Below are positions 35,132-43,523 of a stretch of DNA of 45,448 bases, piece after piece (the first letter of the stretch is position 1; every line of letters starts with the position of its first letter). Position numbers and translations under genes: made by a program. The DNA lies in the NCBI GenBank assembly GCA_002323245.1, contig DCPU01000007.1:1-45448 (forward strand), given 5' to 3'. A model generated the notes under the pieces. That model did no database searches, was not told where the DNA came from, and saw nothing but the letters and a program-made list of their open reading frames with translations. This DNA comes from Mariprofundus sp. UBA1536. GTDB lineage: Bacteria > Pseudomonadota > Zetaproteobacteria > Mariprofundales > Mariprofundaceae.

Positions 35132-35425
35132 TTAATTTTGGAAAAAGCCAAAACCCGAAAGCTCAGCCAATACATCATTCACATCACGCAAAGCAACAGC
35201 GTGTTCAACACCAAGTGTTTCAGCAATGAGCCCAGCCATATCTTCAGCACGATGCTCACCATCACACATATCAAACACGGCGCTCGCTGTGGGGTTTAGG
35301 GTGACGGTTGTGCCATTGTCTTCGTGGATATACACATAGCTGCCCATTTCTTCGAGCTCTTCACAGACCAATCTATCCACCCGTTTCGGATATTCAGGCA
35401 CGATAATCTCAAAGGTTTCACTCAT
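35132..35425 (-). CDS. PqqD-like peptide-binding protein (RRE)
   Basis: 97 aa winged-helix RiPP recognition element. Seen: VYIHEDNGTTVTLNPTASAV and FDMCDGEHRAEDMAGLI, the normal PqqD blocks. Such proteins hold the leader of a precursor peptide for a radical SAM enzyme. Strong RBS AGGAG. The ATGA start overlaps the stop of the radical SAM gene, so the two are translated together. Confidence 0.9.
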   Translation of the reverse strand: MSETFEIIVPEYPKRVDRLVCEELEEMGSYVYIHEDNGTTVTLNPTASAVFDMCDGEHRAEDMAGLIAETLGVEHAVALRDVNDVLAELSGFGFFQN

Positions 35426-36636
35426 GTGTTATCTCCTAAAGTGTACGCGACCATCTGACAATCAGCGCAGCTCAAATGATGCTGGCAATGATTCCAACGC
35501 TCGATGGAAGGCGATAAGTTACCACGGCATGCGTCGTTGGCACCCAAAATTTCCAATAATGATTTTTCTCGGACACTACCCAACTGATGGCTGCGATTAA
35601 AAATACACGGGCTCACTTGACCATTGGCACATACCGCCAATTTCCCCCGCCTTTTGGAGACAGAAGTTGCTTGCACCACTTCCAATTGCTTAGGTTGATC
35701 GGTTTGTACCACAACATGATGTCCTTCTTCACTCGGCACATGTGAACCCTTAGAAGGCAATAGCGTAATATGTTTGGTATTGAGACTTTCCCCTCGGCCA
35801 GTTTCATGCACGGGGTCAAAGCGCACTGATGTGGCATCCAAAAAGAATTCTGATTTTACAAAATCGAGCATCAAAGGCTCTTGCCCAGCATTTTGCTCCA
35901 TCACAGCCATACCAACACGAATTTTAAAGGCCATGTCTTGTGCCCTATGCATCGCTGCAATCGTGCGCTTAAAGCTTCCAGGTACTTGCGTGATGCCATC
36001 ATGCACAACCTCATCGGGTGAATACAAAGAAAAAGCAATGTTCGGCTGATACGGGAGCAAAGCTTCAAGCAAAGGCTCATGCAGCAACAAGCCATTGGTA
36101 TAAATTTCTATGCCTTGAACATCCAAACTGGCAGCAAAAGCCACAGCCTCCACCAAATTGCGATGAATCAAAGGGTCTCCGCCCGTAAACTGCACAAAAG
36201 GCCGCCCCAAACTTCTGGCTTGCATCAATACCGATTTGATTTCTTCAAGACTTAAAAAATCATGGCATTCAGGGGAGGAGGATGCATAACAATGGATACA
36301 ACGCTCATTACACTGATCGGTAATTTCCAAGAATAATAAGCCGAGTTCATCACCAATCACTGCGTGCTGCATAGATGAGGGAATCAAAGCGGCTTCTGAT
36401 AGACTGGACAACCAAGGATGTTGTTTTTCAATGATACTTAACTGTGCGGCCCCAGAAGCATCTACATCTTCGCGATGGAACAGCTGCTGGAATAAGCTTT
36501 GCGCAAACCCACCCTGTAATAGTGTTTGTTGCCCTGTTTGGAAAGGATGAATAAGGGTTACTTCTTCAGACTCTTTATCTGTAAGCGCGAGGACAAAACC
36601 GTTATCACTTAGAAAAATATAATAGGGTTGCTGCAT
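35422..36636 (-). CDS. Radical SAM/SPASM peptide-modifying enzyme
   Basis: 404 aa. The radical SAM cluster motif is CNERCIHC (C109, C113, C116), followed by a GGDPL SAM-binding loop. The C-terminus carries SPASM-type auxiliary-cluster cysteines (CANGQVSPC, NDACRG, HCQHHLSCADC). The N-terminal ~95 residues form an extra domain of unclear fold. It lies 21 bases downstream of a Cys-rich precursor gene and overlaps the PqqD gene, the standard layout for a peptide maturase that makes thioether or C-C crosslinks. The exact chemistry cannot be read from sequence. Confidence 0.9.
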   Translation of the reverse strand: MQQPYYIFLSDNGFVLALTDKESEEVTLIHPFQTGQQTLLQGGFAQSLFQQLFHREDVDASGAAQLSIIEKQHPWLSSLSEAALIPSSMQHAVIGDELGLLFLEITDQCNERCIHCYASSSPECHDFLSLEEIKSVLMQARSLGRPFVQFTGGDPLIHRNLVEAVAFAASLDVQGIEIYTNGLLLHEPLLEALLPYQPNIAFSLYSPDEVVHDGITQVPGSFKRTIAAMHRAQDMAFKIRVGMAVMEQNAGQEPLMLDFVKSEFFLDATSVRFDPVHETGRGESLNTKHITLLPSKGSHVPSEEGHHVVVQTDQPKQLEVVQATSVSKRRGKLAVCANGQVSPCIFNRSHQLGSVREKSLLEILGANDACRGNLSPSIERWNHCQHHLSCADCQMVAYTLGDNT

Positions 36637-36657
36637 ACACTCTCTTGAAAAACAGAT

Positions 36658-37050
36658 TTATCTACAACGCCCAGATGCTTGGCAAGTACAAGGTCTTCTA
36701 CAGCCAACAGGTGTAAACCCACAATCACGGCAAAAATCTCTACAACGAACCCTTCTCAAGGAGCCCCCTGGGCAGTTGGTGCCACATGAGGCCCGGCAAC
36801 AATTTCGCTCATTGTAATCTCTAGCGCCAGCCACACATGGGCAACAAGCATTGGTACCTGACGAAATAGTAATCAATACACTGCCGCCGCCACCTCTGCG
36901 TCCACCCATTCGACAATTCACAGTTGCTCCCATGGCATTTCGGGGCGTCGCAATCATGGCACCAAGAATCACTGGCGGAACATACACCACAGCCTTTAAA
37001 AGCTTACGGCGTACATTTTTACTGTCTTGGTTAGATTGTTCATCTTCCAT
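36658..37050 (-). CDS. Cys-rich precursor peptide 1 (Arg-type)
   Basis: 130 aa. Residues 1-42 look like a twin-arginine signal: VRRKLLKA (R14-R15), hydrophobic VVYVPPVILGAMIATPR and a cleavage-like AMGA (39-42). The mature ~88 residues hold 15 Cys, including the blocks GTNACCPC, SCGTNCP, CRDFCRDCGFTPVGC and CTC, plus a Gly-rich GGRRGGGG. They contain 15 Arg and no Lys. Paralogous to the next gene, which has the same cysteine framework. No strong ribosome site precedes the ATG. Probably the substrate of the downstream radical SAM/PqqD pair; a metal-binding protein is the alternative. Confidence 0.8.
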   Translation of the reverse strand: MEDEQSNQDSKNVRRKLLKAVVYVPPVILGAMIATPRNAMGATVNCRMGGRRGGGGSVLITISSGTNACCPCVAGARDYNERNCCRASCGTNCPGGSLRRVRCRDFCRDCGFTPVGCRRPCTCQASGRCR

Positions 37051-37147
37051 GATAACAATCGTAGACCATAAATACAGTCAATGCAAAATGTAAAAAGGAA
37101 TAAACGTTACGATTTAAATCAGAATCTACAGAATTTCACTGACTATT

Positions 37148-37552
37148 TTAGCACTTCTTACCAGTACCGACACCATTACACTTACAGTTAGATTTACAGC
37201 CGACTGGTGTAAAACCACAAATTTTACAAAAATCTTTACACTTTATTGTGGCCAACATGCCAGGTGGGCAATTCGTGCCACAAGATTTAAGACATTGACT
37301 TTCACTACATTTCACAGGGTCGTATTTAGTCGATCCAGGAATACATGGACAACAAGCATTGGTCCCCGAGGAAATGGTTATCATCACAGAGGGGGCACCG
37401 CCAGTCATCTTACATGTTTTAGTTTGCCCGATAGCCCCCATTGCAGTTCTAGGCGTTGCGACCATAGACCCAAGAATAACTGGTGGCGCATAAACCATTG
37501 CTTTTAACAATTTACGTCGCACATCGTTATTTTGTTTATCTTGTTTGTTCAT
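37148..37552 (-). CDS. Cys-rich precursor peptide 2 (Lys-type)
   Basis: 134 aa from ATG 37552, with GGAG 6 bases upstream; the frame is open further upstream but without a ribosome site. Twin-arginine-type signal VRRKLLKA (R12-R13) and AMGA (37-40). The mature ~94 residues contain 15 Cys in the pattern of peptide 1 (GTNACCPC, SCGTNCP, CKDFCKICGFTPVGC, CKC), with 12 Lys and no Arg. Compared with peptide 1 there are four extra residues between Cys 5 and Cys 6. First gene of the minus-strand operon, 97 bases upstream of peptide 1. Confidence 0.8.
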   Translation of the reverse strand: MNKQDKQNNDVRRKLLKAMVYAPPVILGSMVATPRTAMGAIGQTKTCKMTGGAPSVMITISSGTNACCPCIPGSTKYDPVKCSESQCLKSCGTNCPPGMLATIKCKDFCKICGFTPVGCKSNCKCNGVGTGKKC

Positions 37553-37671
37553 GACCACTCCAACACAATTTGCTTTGGCTGCACTATAAAACAGAGTCGT
37601 TACAATGTCTATGTACGGCATCACAGCAAGCGCCTATAGATTATTTACTTTTTCATCTTTAAGCTTGAGCA

Positions 37672-38787
37672 ATGATCAAGCTCAATACCAAGCTCTATCG
37701 GCAACAAGCTTGCCTTGCTATAAACAAGCAATTGTCAGACCAATATTTAACGTCTACGGATTTTTGGACCTATGCCCAAGCCGATGCCATGTTTCCAATC
37801 TTATGGACATCTCTTACTGAGGCAGATCAAGCTAGGGCTTTGCCCTCGCTTCAGTTACCCATTAGCGGAAAAGTATTTGCCGCGGATGCATTACGCATGA
37901 AAAATGCCACCGCCAGAGTGTTGCGCGCTTTTAACGATGCCAAAATACCTGTTATTTGCATGCGTGGTGTAGCCGTGAGTGAAAAGCTCTATCCCCATGC
38001 TTATCTGCGACCTCACACTGATATCGACCTCTTATTTGAAGAGAAACATACACTCATGGCCAAACAAGTAGTGGGAAACATACTTCACTACAACCCCTTA
38101 AAAGCATACCCCATGTTATTCAAACAAGGTGATATCCCGCTTGATTTGCATATCGAACCCATTGGCGCTGAGCGTATTAAAGCCTGGAAAGATATCACAC
38201 CATTAAGCACCAAAGACTTTTTTATGTATGCACAAGAATCAACACTTGCTGGTGAGAAAGCTTTGCTCGTGGGGCCTCGCGTGATGCTCCCTTACCTTTG
38301 CTTCCATGCACTTAAGCATTCGTTTGAACGGCTCATTTGGCTTTACGATATCCACCTTCTCGCCCAACAGGTGAACGACTTAAAGCAATGGGATGCAGTG
38401 CTGGAAGGCATGAAAGAATACAAACTCGAACGACCTTGTTTTTATGCATTGTCGTATGTGAAAGAGCATATGGGAGCCAACATCCCAGATGAAATTTTAG
38501 TGGCAACCAAACCCAATATGGGGCTTGTTGAGCGCCGGTTATTTGCGCGGTTTATGAAGCATGAAATCATTCCGTATATGGCTGAACGTTTGTTTTCACG
38601 CATGTTACCGAGCTGGTCACAACGGCTGGAATTTTGGCGCGAAACCATTTATCCAAGCTTGGAAGTACGCGAACAAATCGCTGGTGGTGGTTGCGTGAAA
38701 TGCAATTTTATTCGCACTCGCCTCAAACAGATTGGCCGAGCCATGCTTGCCTTTGGTAAAGAAATCTTTTTAATTGCGAGAACTTAG
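37672..38787 (+). CDS. Nucleotidyltransferase-family protein (NTP_transf_5 type)
   Basis: 371 aa. Seen: KIPVICMRGVAVSEKLYP followed by LRPHTDIDLLF, the acidic D-x-D metal site of the uncharacterised nucleotidyltransferase family (PF14907), and helical blocks LCFHALKHSF and LIWLYDIHLLA. Such genes often accompany PqqD and HPr-kinase-like genes in peptide loci. It is divergent from the precursor genes across a 119-base shared upstream region. Substrate unknown. Confidence 0.8.
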   Translation: MIKLNTKLYRQQACLAINKQLSDQYLTSTDFWTYAQADAMFPILWTSLTEADQARALPSLQLPISGKVFAADALRMKNATARVLRAFNDAKIPVICMRGVAVSEKLYPHAYLRPHTDIDLLFEEKHTLMAKQVVGNILHYNPLKAYPMLFKQGDIPLDLHIEPIGAERIKAWKDITPLSTKDFFMYAQESTLAGEKALLVGPRVMLPYLCFHALKHSFERLIWLYDIHLLAQQVNDLKQWDAVLEGMKEYKLERPCFYALSYVKEHMGANIPDEILVATKPNMGLVERRLFARFMKHEIIPYMAERLFSRMLPSWSQRLEFWRETIYPSLEVREQIAGGGCVKCNFIRTRLKQIGRAMLAFGKEIFLIART

Positions 38788-38824
38788 GGCAAGATATGCA
38801 TCAAAGTCTTCTGGGGAGGGGCAA

Positions 38825-39232
38825 TTGAGCGTTAAATCCAATGTTGTAACACTTTCTTTGTGTTTACTGATAATTTCCGCACCAGCCTTTGCGGATGAAG
38901 CAACTGAAACCGAAGGTTTGCCAGAAACCTTCGCAGCCTCAGCAGAAAGAGGCAAAGCTCAATTTCAGGCCATTTGCGCCCATTGCCATACAACGACTTA
39001 TGAAGAGAGCCGTATCGGTGCTCCAGGCCTTAAAGGTGTACTTGAGCGCCACTCAGAAACGTGGTTAAACCAATGGTTGAAGTCACCCGAAGAATTTGCC
39101 CAAAAGGATGTTGCAGCTCGCGATTTAATCGATGCAAACACCTTTGGTTTAGCGATGCCAACATTACCCGCGATGCAAGATGAACATAATAGGCTTGATA
39201 TCATCGAATACCTAAAAACTCTCAAAGAGTAG
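38825..39232 (+). CDS. Small periplasmic cytochrome c
   Basis: 135 aa from TTG 38825, with GGAGGGG 4 bases upstream; the open frame begins earlier, inside the previous gene. Signal peptide VVTLSLCLLIISAPAFA. One heme site CAHCH and a later AMPTLPAMQ with candidate Met ligands, ending in a typical IIEYLKTLKE helix. It resembles class I or c5-like single-heme electron carriers. It follows the nucleotidyltransferase gene by 37 bases and may share its transcript. Its redox partner is unknown. Confidence 0.85.
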   Translation: MSVKSNVVTLSLCLLIISAPAFADEATETEGLPETFAASAERGKAQFQAICAHCHTTTYEESRIGAPGLKGVLERHSETWLNQWLKSPEEFAQKDVAARDLIDANTFGLAMPTLPAMQDEHNRLDIIEYLKTLKE

Positions 39233-39242
39233 GCATAAAAAA

Positions 39243-39264
39243 GGCAGCTAAAATGCTGCCTTTC
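39243..39264. terminator. Terminator after the cytochrome c gene
   Basis: 6-bp GC-rich stem GGCAGC / GCTGCC with a 6-nt loop, flanked by AAAAAA on the left and TTTCTT on the right. It works in both directions for the converging genes. Confidence 0.8.
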
Positions 39265-39287
39265 TTCAAAATATACAACTGGTTGAA

Positions 39288-39665
39288 TTAGAACGTGCCG
39301 TGAATCAAATCCGTTTTCACAGCCCACGCATAACCTCCATCGGTTGATTGCAATGCAAATTCTGGTGTTGGTACACCCAAATGAATAACACCATCTTCAA
39401 CTTCAGCCAAAGCTTTGGTTGAGCGCAACAAACCAAAAGCCGCGCCAGCAATAATGCCTGCACCAGCGCCTTTGGTAACATAATCCCAATGTGACGATGG
39501 GCTTGTAGATACCAACATCACACCCAAACCAATCAAAGCGCCAACACCTGCGCCATACAAAGCATCATCCATCAAATTTTGCACTTCACTGTTTGCAGCT
39601 GATGCCTGAAAAGGCACAACTGCCAAGGCGGCTGCAATCATCACTGCTTGTACTACTTTTTTCAT
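39288..39665 (-). CDS. Small secreted/membrane protein with glycine-zipper helices
   Basis: 125 aa from ATG 39665 (GGAGAAT upstream). Signal peptide (VVQAVMIAAALAVVPFQASA). Two hydrophobic Gly-rich segments (LYGAGVGALIGLGVML, GAGAGIIAGAAFGLL) look like a glycine-zipper membrane hairpin, followed by a short beta domain. No named family recognised with confidence. Confidence 0.7.
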   Translation of the reverse strand: MKKVVQAVMIAAALAVVPFQASAANSEVQNLMDDALYGAGVGALIGLGVMLVSTSPSSHWDYVTKGAGAGIIAGAAFGLLRSTKALAEVEDGVIHLGVPTPEFALQSTDGGYAWAVKTDLIHGTF

Positions 39666-39694
39666 TTTATTCTCCAGCTTATGCAAAAGCTTAT

Positions 39695-41095
39695 TTATTC
39701 AATGGCATGCAGCATAGCTTCGCACGCTTTTTTTGCATCATCAAAAATCATCATGGTTTTATCCATGTAAAACAGGTCGTTATCCAAACCAGCGTAACCC
39801 ACTGACATTGAACGCTTCACCACCAGGATATGCTCAGCTTTGGTCGCTTCCAAAATCGGCATACCATAAATCGGACTAGTCTTATCATTTTTCGCAGCAG
39901 GGTTCACCACGTCGTTAGCGCCAATCACCAACACCACATCGGTATCCGAAAATTCAGGATTAATTTCATCCATTTCTTCCACAATATCATAAGGCACATC
40001 AGCCTCGGCCAGCAATACGTTCATATGACCAGGCATACGACCCGCCACAGGATGAATAGCAAAACGTACTTTCACTCCCTTTTCTTGCAAAACCTCAACC
40101 AACTCTTTCAAAGCATGCTGCGCTCTAGCTACAGCCAATCCATAACCAGGAACAATAATCACACTGCGTGCATTGGATAACAAAAATGCTGCATCATCAG
40201 CAGAGCCTGATTTGTAAGGGCGCTGTACTTGATCGCCTGTTACAGCACTTGATGAATTATCTGTACCAAAACCACCCAACAACACATTAAACAGCGATCG
40301 ATTCATCGCCCTGCACATGATATAAGACAGTATCGCGCCCGATGAACCCACCAACGCGCCTGCGATTATCAACATATTGTTGCCAAGCGTAAAGCCGATA
40401 CCAGCAGCAGCCCAACCCGAATATGAATTCAACATCGATACGATCACTGGCATATCCGCGCCACCAATAGGCACAATAAGCAATACACCCAAGACCATAG
40501 CCACAACCAACATCAGCATAAACGCTTCTGGTGACTGATTCACACAAAAAATCAAACCCGAACCAATCATCACAATGCCAAGGATAAGATTGAGGTAATG
40601 CTGACCTTTAAAACTTAGTGGTGAACCAGACAACACACCCTGCAACTTACCGAAGGCGATAAGTGAGGCAGTAAACGTAATCGCACCGATAAACGTACCC
40701 AAAAACAATTCAATACGGCTGGCAAGCTTCAAGCCACCATTGATATCAGCAATACCATAAGCCACGGGATTACTAAATGCCGATACGGCAATACAAACCG
40801 CAGCCAAACCCACAAGTGAATGCATAAAGGCAACCATTTGCGGCATATCCGTCATCGGCACTTTGCGCGCTGCAACACCGCCAATAATACCACCTGTGGC
40901 AATCGCCGCTAAAATCCATGTGTAGTTTTGCACGCCATCAAGCTGCAAAGTCACGACAATGGCAATCGCCATACCAATCATACCAAAGCTGTTGCCACGA
41001 CGCGCAGTGACCGGAGAAGAAAGCCCTTTAAGCGCCAGAATAATTAATATCGAAGCAAGTAAATACGCCATTTCCGTCATATTTGCTGATAACAT
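39695..41095 (-). CDS. pntB: NAD(P) transhydrogenase subunit beta
   Basis: 466 aa. Membrane domain II (eight or nine helices) plus the NADP(H)-binding domain III (VIIVPGYGLAVARAQHALKEL, HPVAGRMPGHMNVLLAEA, VLVIGANDVVNPAA). It couples proton entry to NADPH formation. AAGGGGATT precedes ATG 41095. Last gene of the three-gene pnt operon. Confidence 0.97.
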   Translation of the reverse strand: MLSANMTEMAYLLASILIILALKGLSSPVTARRGNSFGMIGMAIAIVVTLQLDGVQNYTWILAAIATGGIIGGVAARKVPMTDMPQMVAFMHSLVGLAAVCIAVSAFSNPVAYGIADINGGLKLASRIELFLGTFIGAITFTASLIAFGKLQGVLSGSPLSFKGQHYLNLILGIVMIGSGLIFCVNQSPEAFMLMLVVAMVLGVLLIVPIGGADMPVIVSMLNSYSGWAAAGIGFTLGNNMLIIAGALVGSSGAILSYIMCRAMNRSLFNVLLGGFGTDNSSSAVTGDQVQRPYKSGSADDAAFLLSNARSVIIVPGYGLAVARAQHALKELVEVLQEKGVKVRFAIHPVAGRMPGHMNVLLAEADVPYDIVEEMDEINPEFSDTDVVLVIGANDVVNPAAKNDKTSPIYGMPILEATKAEHILVVKRSMSVGYAGLDNDLFYMDKTMMIFDDAKKACEAMLHAIE

Positions 41096-41104
41096 GTAAT
41101 CCCC

Positions 41105-41458
41105 TTACTGACGCTTTTTGAACATAGCGAGCATGCGTTGCGTCACCATGAAACCACCAAAAATATTCACCGATGCCAAGCCCACAGCCACCAAACCAAG
41201 CACAGTCGCCAAATTCATTTCCATAGGACCCGAGGCAATAATCGCACCCACAATCACAATGCTCGAAATCGCATTGGTCACACTCATCAATGGGGTGTGT
41301 AAGGCTGGCGTCACATTCCAAACCACGTGGTAACCCACAAAAATGGCCAACACAAATACTGTAAACGATAAAACAACGGGATCCGCTGTGCTTGCAACCA
41401 AGTTGGCATGCTCGGCCATATCACAAGCTGCCCTGTCACATGAAGATGCATTACACAT
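41105..41458 (-). CDS. pntAB: NAD(P) transhydrogenase subunit alpha, membrane part
   Basis: 117 aa with four hydrophobic segments and the conserved TPALHTPLMSVTNAISSIVIVG block. This is the short membrane subunit (alpha-2) found where alpha is split into two genes. The N-terminus carries four Cys (MCNASSCDRAACD is unusual for this subunit). It begins 2 bases after the NAD-binding subunit stop. Confidence 0.93.
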   Translation of the reverse strand: MCNASSCDRAACDMAEHANLVASTADPVVLSFTVFVLAIFVGYHVVWNVTPALHTPLMSVTNAISSIVIVGAIIASGPMEMNLATVLGLVAVGLASVNIFGGFMVTQRMLAMFKKRQ

Positions 41459-41460
41459 GA

Positions 41461-42609
41461 TTACCCCCGTTTTTCCAATAAGTTCGTTTTCAAAAATTCA
41501 CCATCCATACATAACAATGCAGCTTCAATAATATCGTCTTCGCGATTGATATTCAGTGTTGCCGAATCACTTTCTTCTTCGCCCTTCTGCAACATCAAAC
41601 TCATAAAATTAAGCATATTCTTGGCATACAAAGCACTGGCATCAGTCGCGAGCAAAGCAGGAATATTACTCACACCAACAATGGTAACGCCGCCAACTTT
41701 CACCACTTTATCTTTTTCAGATAAAGGGCAATTACCACCAGCTTCCACAGCCATATCCACAATCACGGCGCCATGTTTCATCTTAGCGACCACATCGGCT
41801 GTGACCAACACTGGCGCAGGGCGACCAGGAATTAGTGCGGTAGTGATAATGATATCAGCTGCTGACGCATGCTTAGCAATCAATTCCGCTTGTTTTTGTT
41901 TGTATTCATCCGACATTTCTTTGGCGTAACCACCGGCATCTTCGGCATCAGCATCCTGCGCCACTTCCACAAATTTAGCGCCCAAACTTTCCACTTGTTC
42001 TTTGGCCGCAGCGCGCACATCAAAAGCTTCTACCATGGCGCCCAAACGGCGCGCCGTGGCAATGGCTTGCAAGCCAGCAACACCTGCACCCATCACCAAT
42101 ACTTTGGCTGATTGCACAGTGCCTGCTGCTGTCATCAGCATGGGCATAAATTTTTGATAGTGTTCTAAGGCCAGCAATACAGATTTATAGCCTGCGATAT
42201 TCGCTTGTGAGGACAACACATCCATGCTTTGCGCCCGTGAGGTGCGCGGAATCATTTCCATGCAAAAGGATGTTAACCCTTGGTCGGCATATGCTTGTAG
42301 GTTGGGATTGGCAAAAGGCGACTGCAAACTCGCCACCACAGTACCTTTGTTTAAAACTTTGTTTTCTTCAGCAGAAAGGGATTGCACTTTAAGCACAACT
42401 TCAGCGCCACTCACGGTTGCTGCAAAATCATCAGCAATACTTGCGCCCGCAGCTTCAAAAGCAGCATCAGTAATGCCAGCACTAAGGCCAGCGCCGCGTT
42501 GCACCACAACCTTGCAACCAAGGTTGATATATTTTTTTACTGTTTCAGGTGTCGCCGCCACACGTGTTTCATTTGCAGCGATTTCGGCAGGAATTGCTAT
42601 GCGCGCCAT
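41461..42609 (-). CDS. pntA: NAD(P) transhydrogenase subunit alpha, NAD-binding part
   Basis: 382 aa soluble domain I. Seen: VAATPETVKKYINLG, KVLVMGAGVAGLQAIATARRLGA (Rossmann glycine motif), DADAEDAGGYAKEMSDEY and TALIPGRPAPVLV. The start ATG 42609 has GGGAG upstream. First gene of the pnt operon. A 217-base gap with no gene separates it from the divergent membrane protein gene. Confidence 0.97.
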   Translation of the reverse strand: MARIAIPAEIAANETRVAATPETVKKYINLGCKVVVQRGAGLSAGITDAAFEAAGASIADDFAATVSGAEVVLKVQSLSAEENKVLNKGTVVASLQSPFANPNLQAYADQGLTSFCMEMIPRTSRAQSMDVLSSQANIAGYKSVLLALEHYQKFMPMLMTAAGTVQSAKVLVMGAGVAGLQAIATARRLGAMVEAFDVRAAAKEQVESLGAKFVEVAQDADAEDAGGYAKEMSDEYKQKQAELIAKHASAADIIITTALIPGRPAPVLVTADVVAKMKHGAVIVDMAVEAGGNCPLSEKDKVVKVGGVTIVGVSNIPALLATDASALYAKNMLNFMSLMLQKGEEESDSATLNINREDDIIEAALLCMDGEFLKTNLLEKRG

Positions 42610-42826
42610 GGGTATTATCTCCCTTCAATTTCCGATGAAGCTGCGGAACTGTAAAGGAAGAAGTGAATAATACAATTATAAATGACCCATCACAGATACA
42701 AAGCGCTAGCATCGGCTGCGCACATTGACCGAGCAAAACAGTTGCGGTTACAGTTGACTTCGCCAAGCTTCAAAAACCTTTACCAAACCCCTAGCTTTAC
42801 CATCGATGCCAAGCCAAAGGATAACC

Positions 42827-43513
42827 ATGCAATTTTCCACTACCGATATTTTACTCACCAGCTTATTCGCCATCGGTTTATTTCAAGTGATTTGGTTGTC
42901 TGTGGTGCTCATTCGCAAAGGTTTTGCACCCTCGGTTGTGCGCTTTTCCTTGTTGCCACTATTATCGATCTGGGTGCTGATTTGGCCTGCTTACACCCAA
43001 GGCCTTTGGCTGATGTCGGGGTTTGCTTTGTTCTTGCTGCCCATTTTCTTTGCCTGGCGCAGCAACAAAGCCTTTGCCAGGCACATCAAACTTTGCTGGC
43101 ACACCACCCCCGAAGCCCAACGCCAACCCACACCATGGCTGGTATACTTATCCAGTTTGTTTATTGCTGCCATCCTCTTTTATCAAGCGCCCGAACTGGG
43201 ATTGGGCGTAGCGCTTAGCGTTTGTTTGGCTTGGCCTGCTGCAGAGCTGCTCGACAAAGCAGGCAAAGGATTATTACTTGGTTTTGCCCTGCACCCCAAT
43301 CAAACCTTATTCGGACACATTATCTTTGTGCTTAGTGCAAGCCTGATTTGTGCATGGGGTCTACAGCTTTATCACGGCGTAGTGTGGTACCAGTTTTTTA
43401 TTGCCACATTAATGGCAGGGTTCGTGGCCTCGGCCATTCGTGGTTTAACACCAATTGGCTGGAATATGCCGCTGGCATTTTTGGGCATGAGCCTCACGCT
43501 TTGGGTTTTATAA
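42827..43513 (+). CDS. Multi-pass membrane protein of unknown function
   Basis: 228 aa from ATG 42827, with AAGGATAACC upstream; an ATG at 42806 has no such site. Seven or so hydrophobic helices, few charged loops, and no recognised catalytic motif (an amphipathic loop ELLDKAGKGLLLGFALHPNQT lies mid-protein). It starts a unit with nadC, 10 bases downstream. Family not recognised. Confidence 0.65.
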   Translation: MQFSTTDILLTSLFAIGLFQVIWLSVVLIRKGFAPSVVRFSLLPLLSIWVLIWPAYTQGLWLMSGFALFLLPIFFAWRSNKAFARHIKLCWHTTPEAQRQPTPWLVYLSSLFIAAILFYQAPELGLGVALSVCLAWPAAELLDKAGKGLLLGFALHPNQTLFGHIIFVLSASLICAWGLQLYHGVVWYQFFIATLMAGFVASAIRGLTPIGWNMPLAFLGMSLTLWVL

Positions 43514-43523
43514 AAGGAATATT

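Noticed and set aside
36658..37552. Metallothionein identity for the two Cys-rich proteins
   Set aside because: The leader, the paralogous pair and the adjacent radical SAM/PqqD genes fit modified precursors better. Metal binding after export remains possible, so it is only set aside as the main call.
39830..40180. Plus-strand 116-aa ORF opposite pntB
   Set aside because: It is a shadow of the strongly conserved pntB coding strand, with His/Arg-rich unnatural composition.
42207..42670. Plus-strand ORFs opposite pntA
   Set aside because: Shadows of pntA; no ribosome sites and no recognisable domain.
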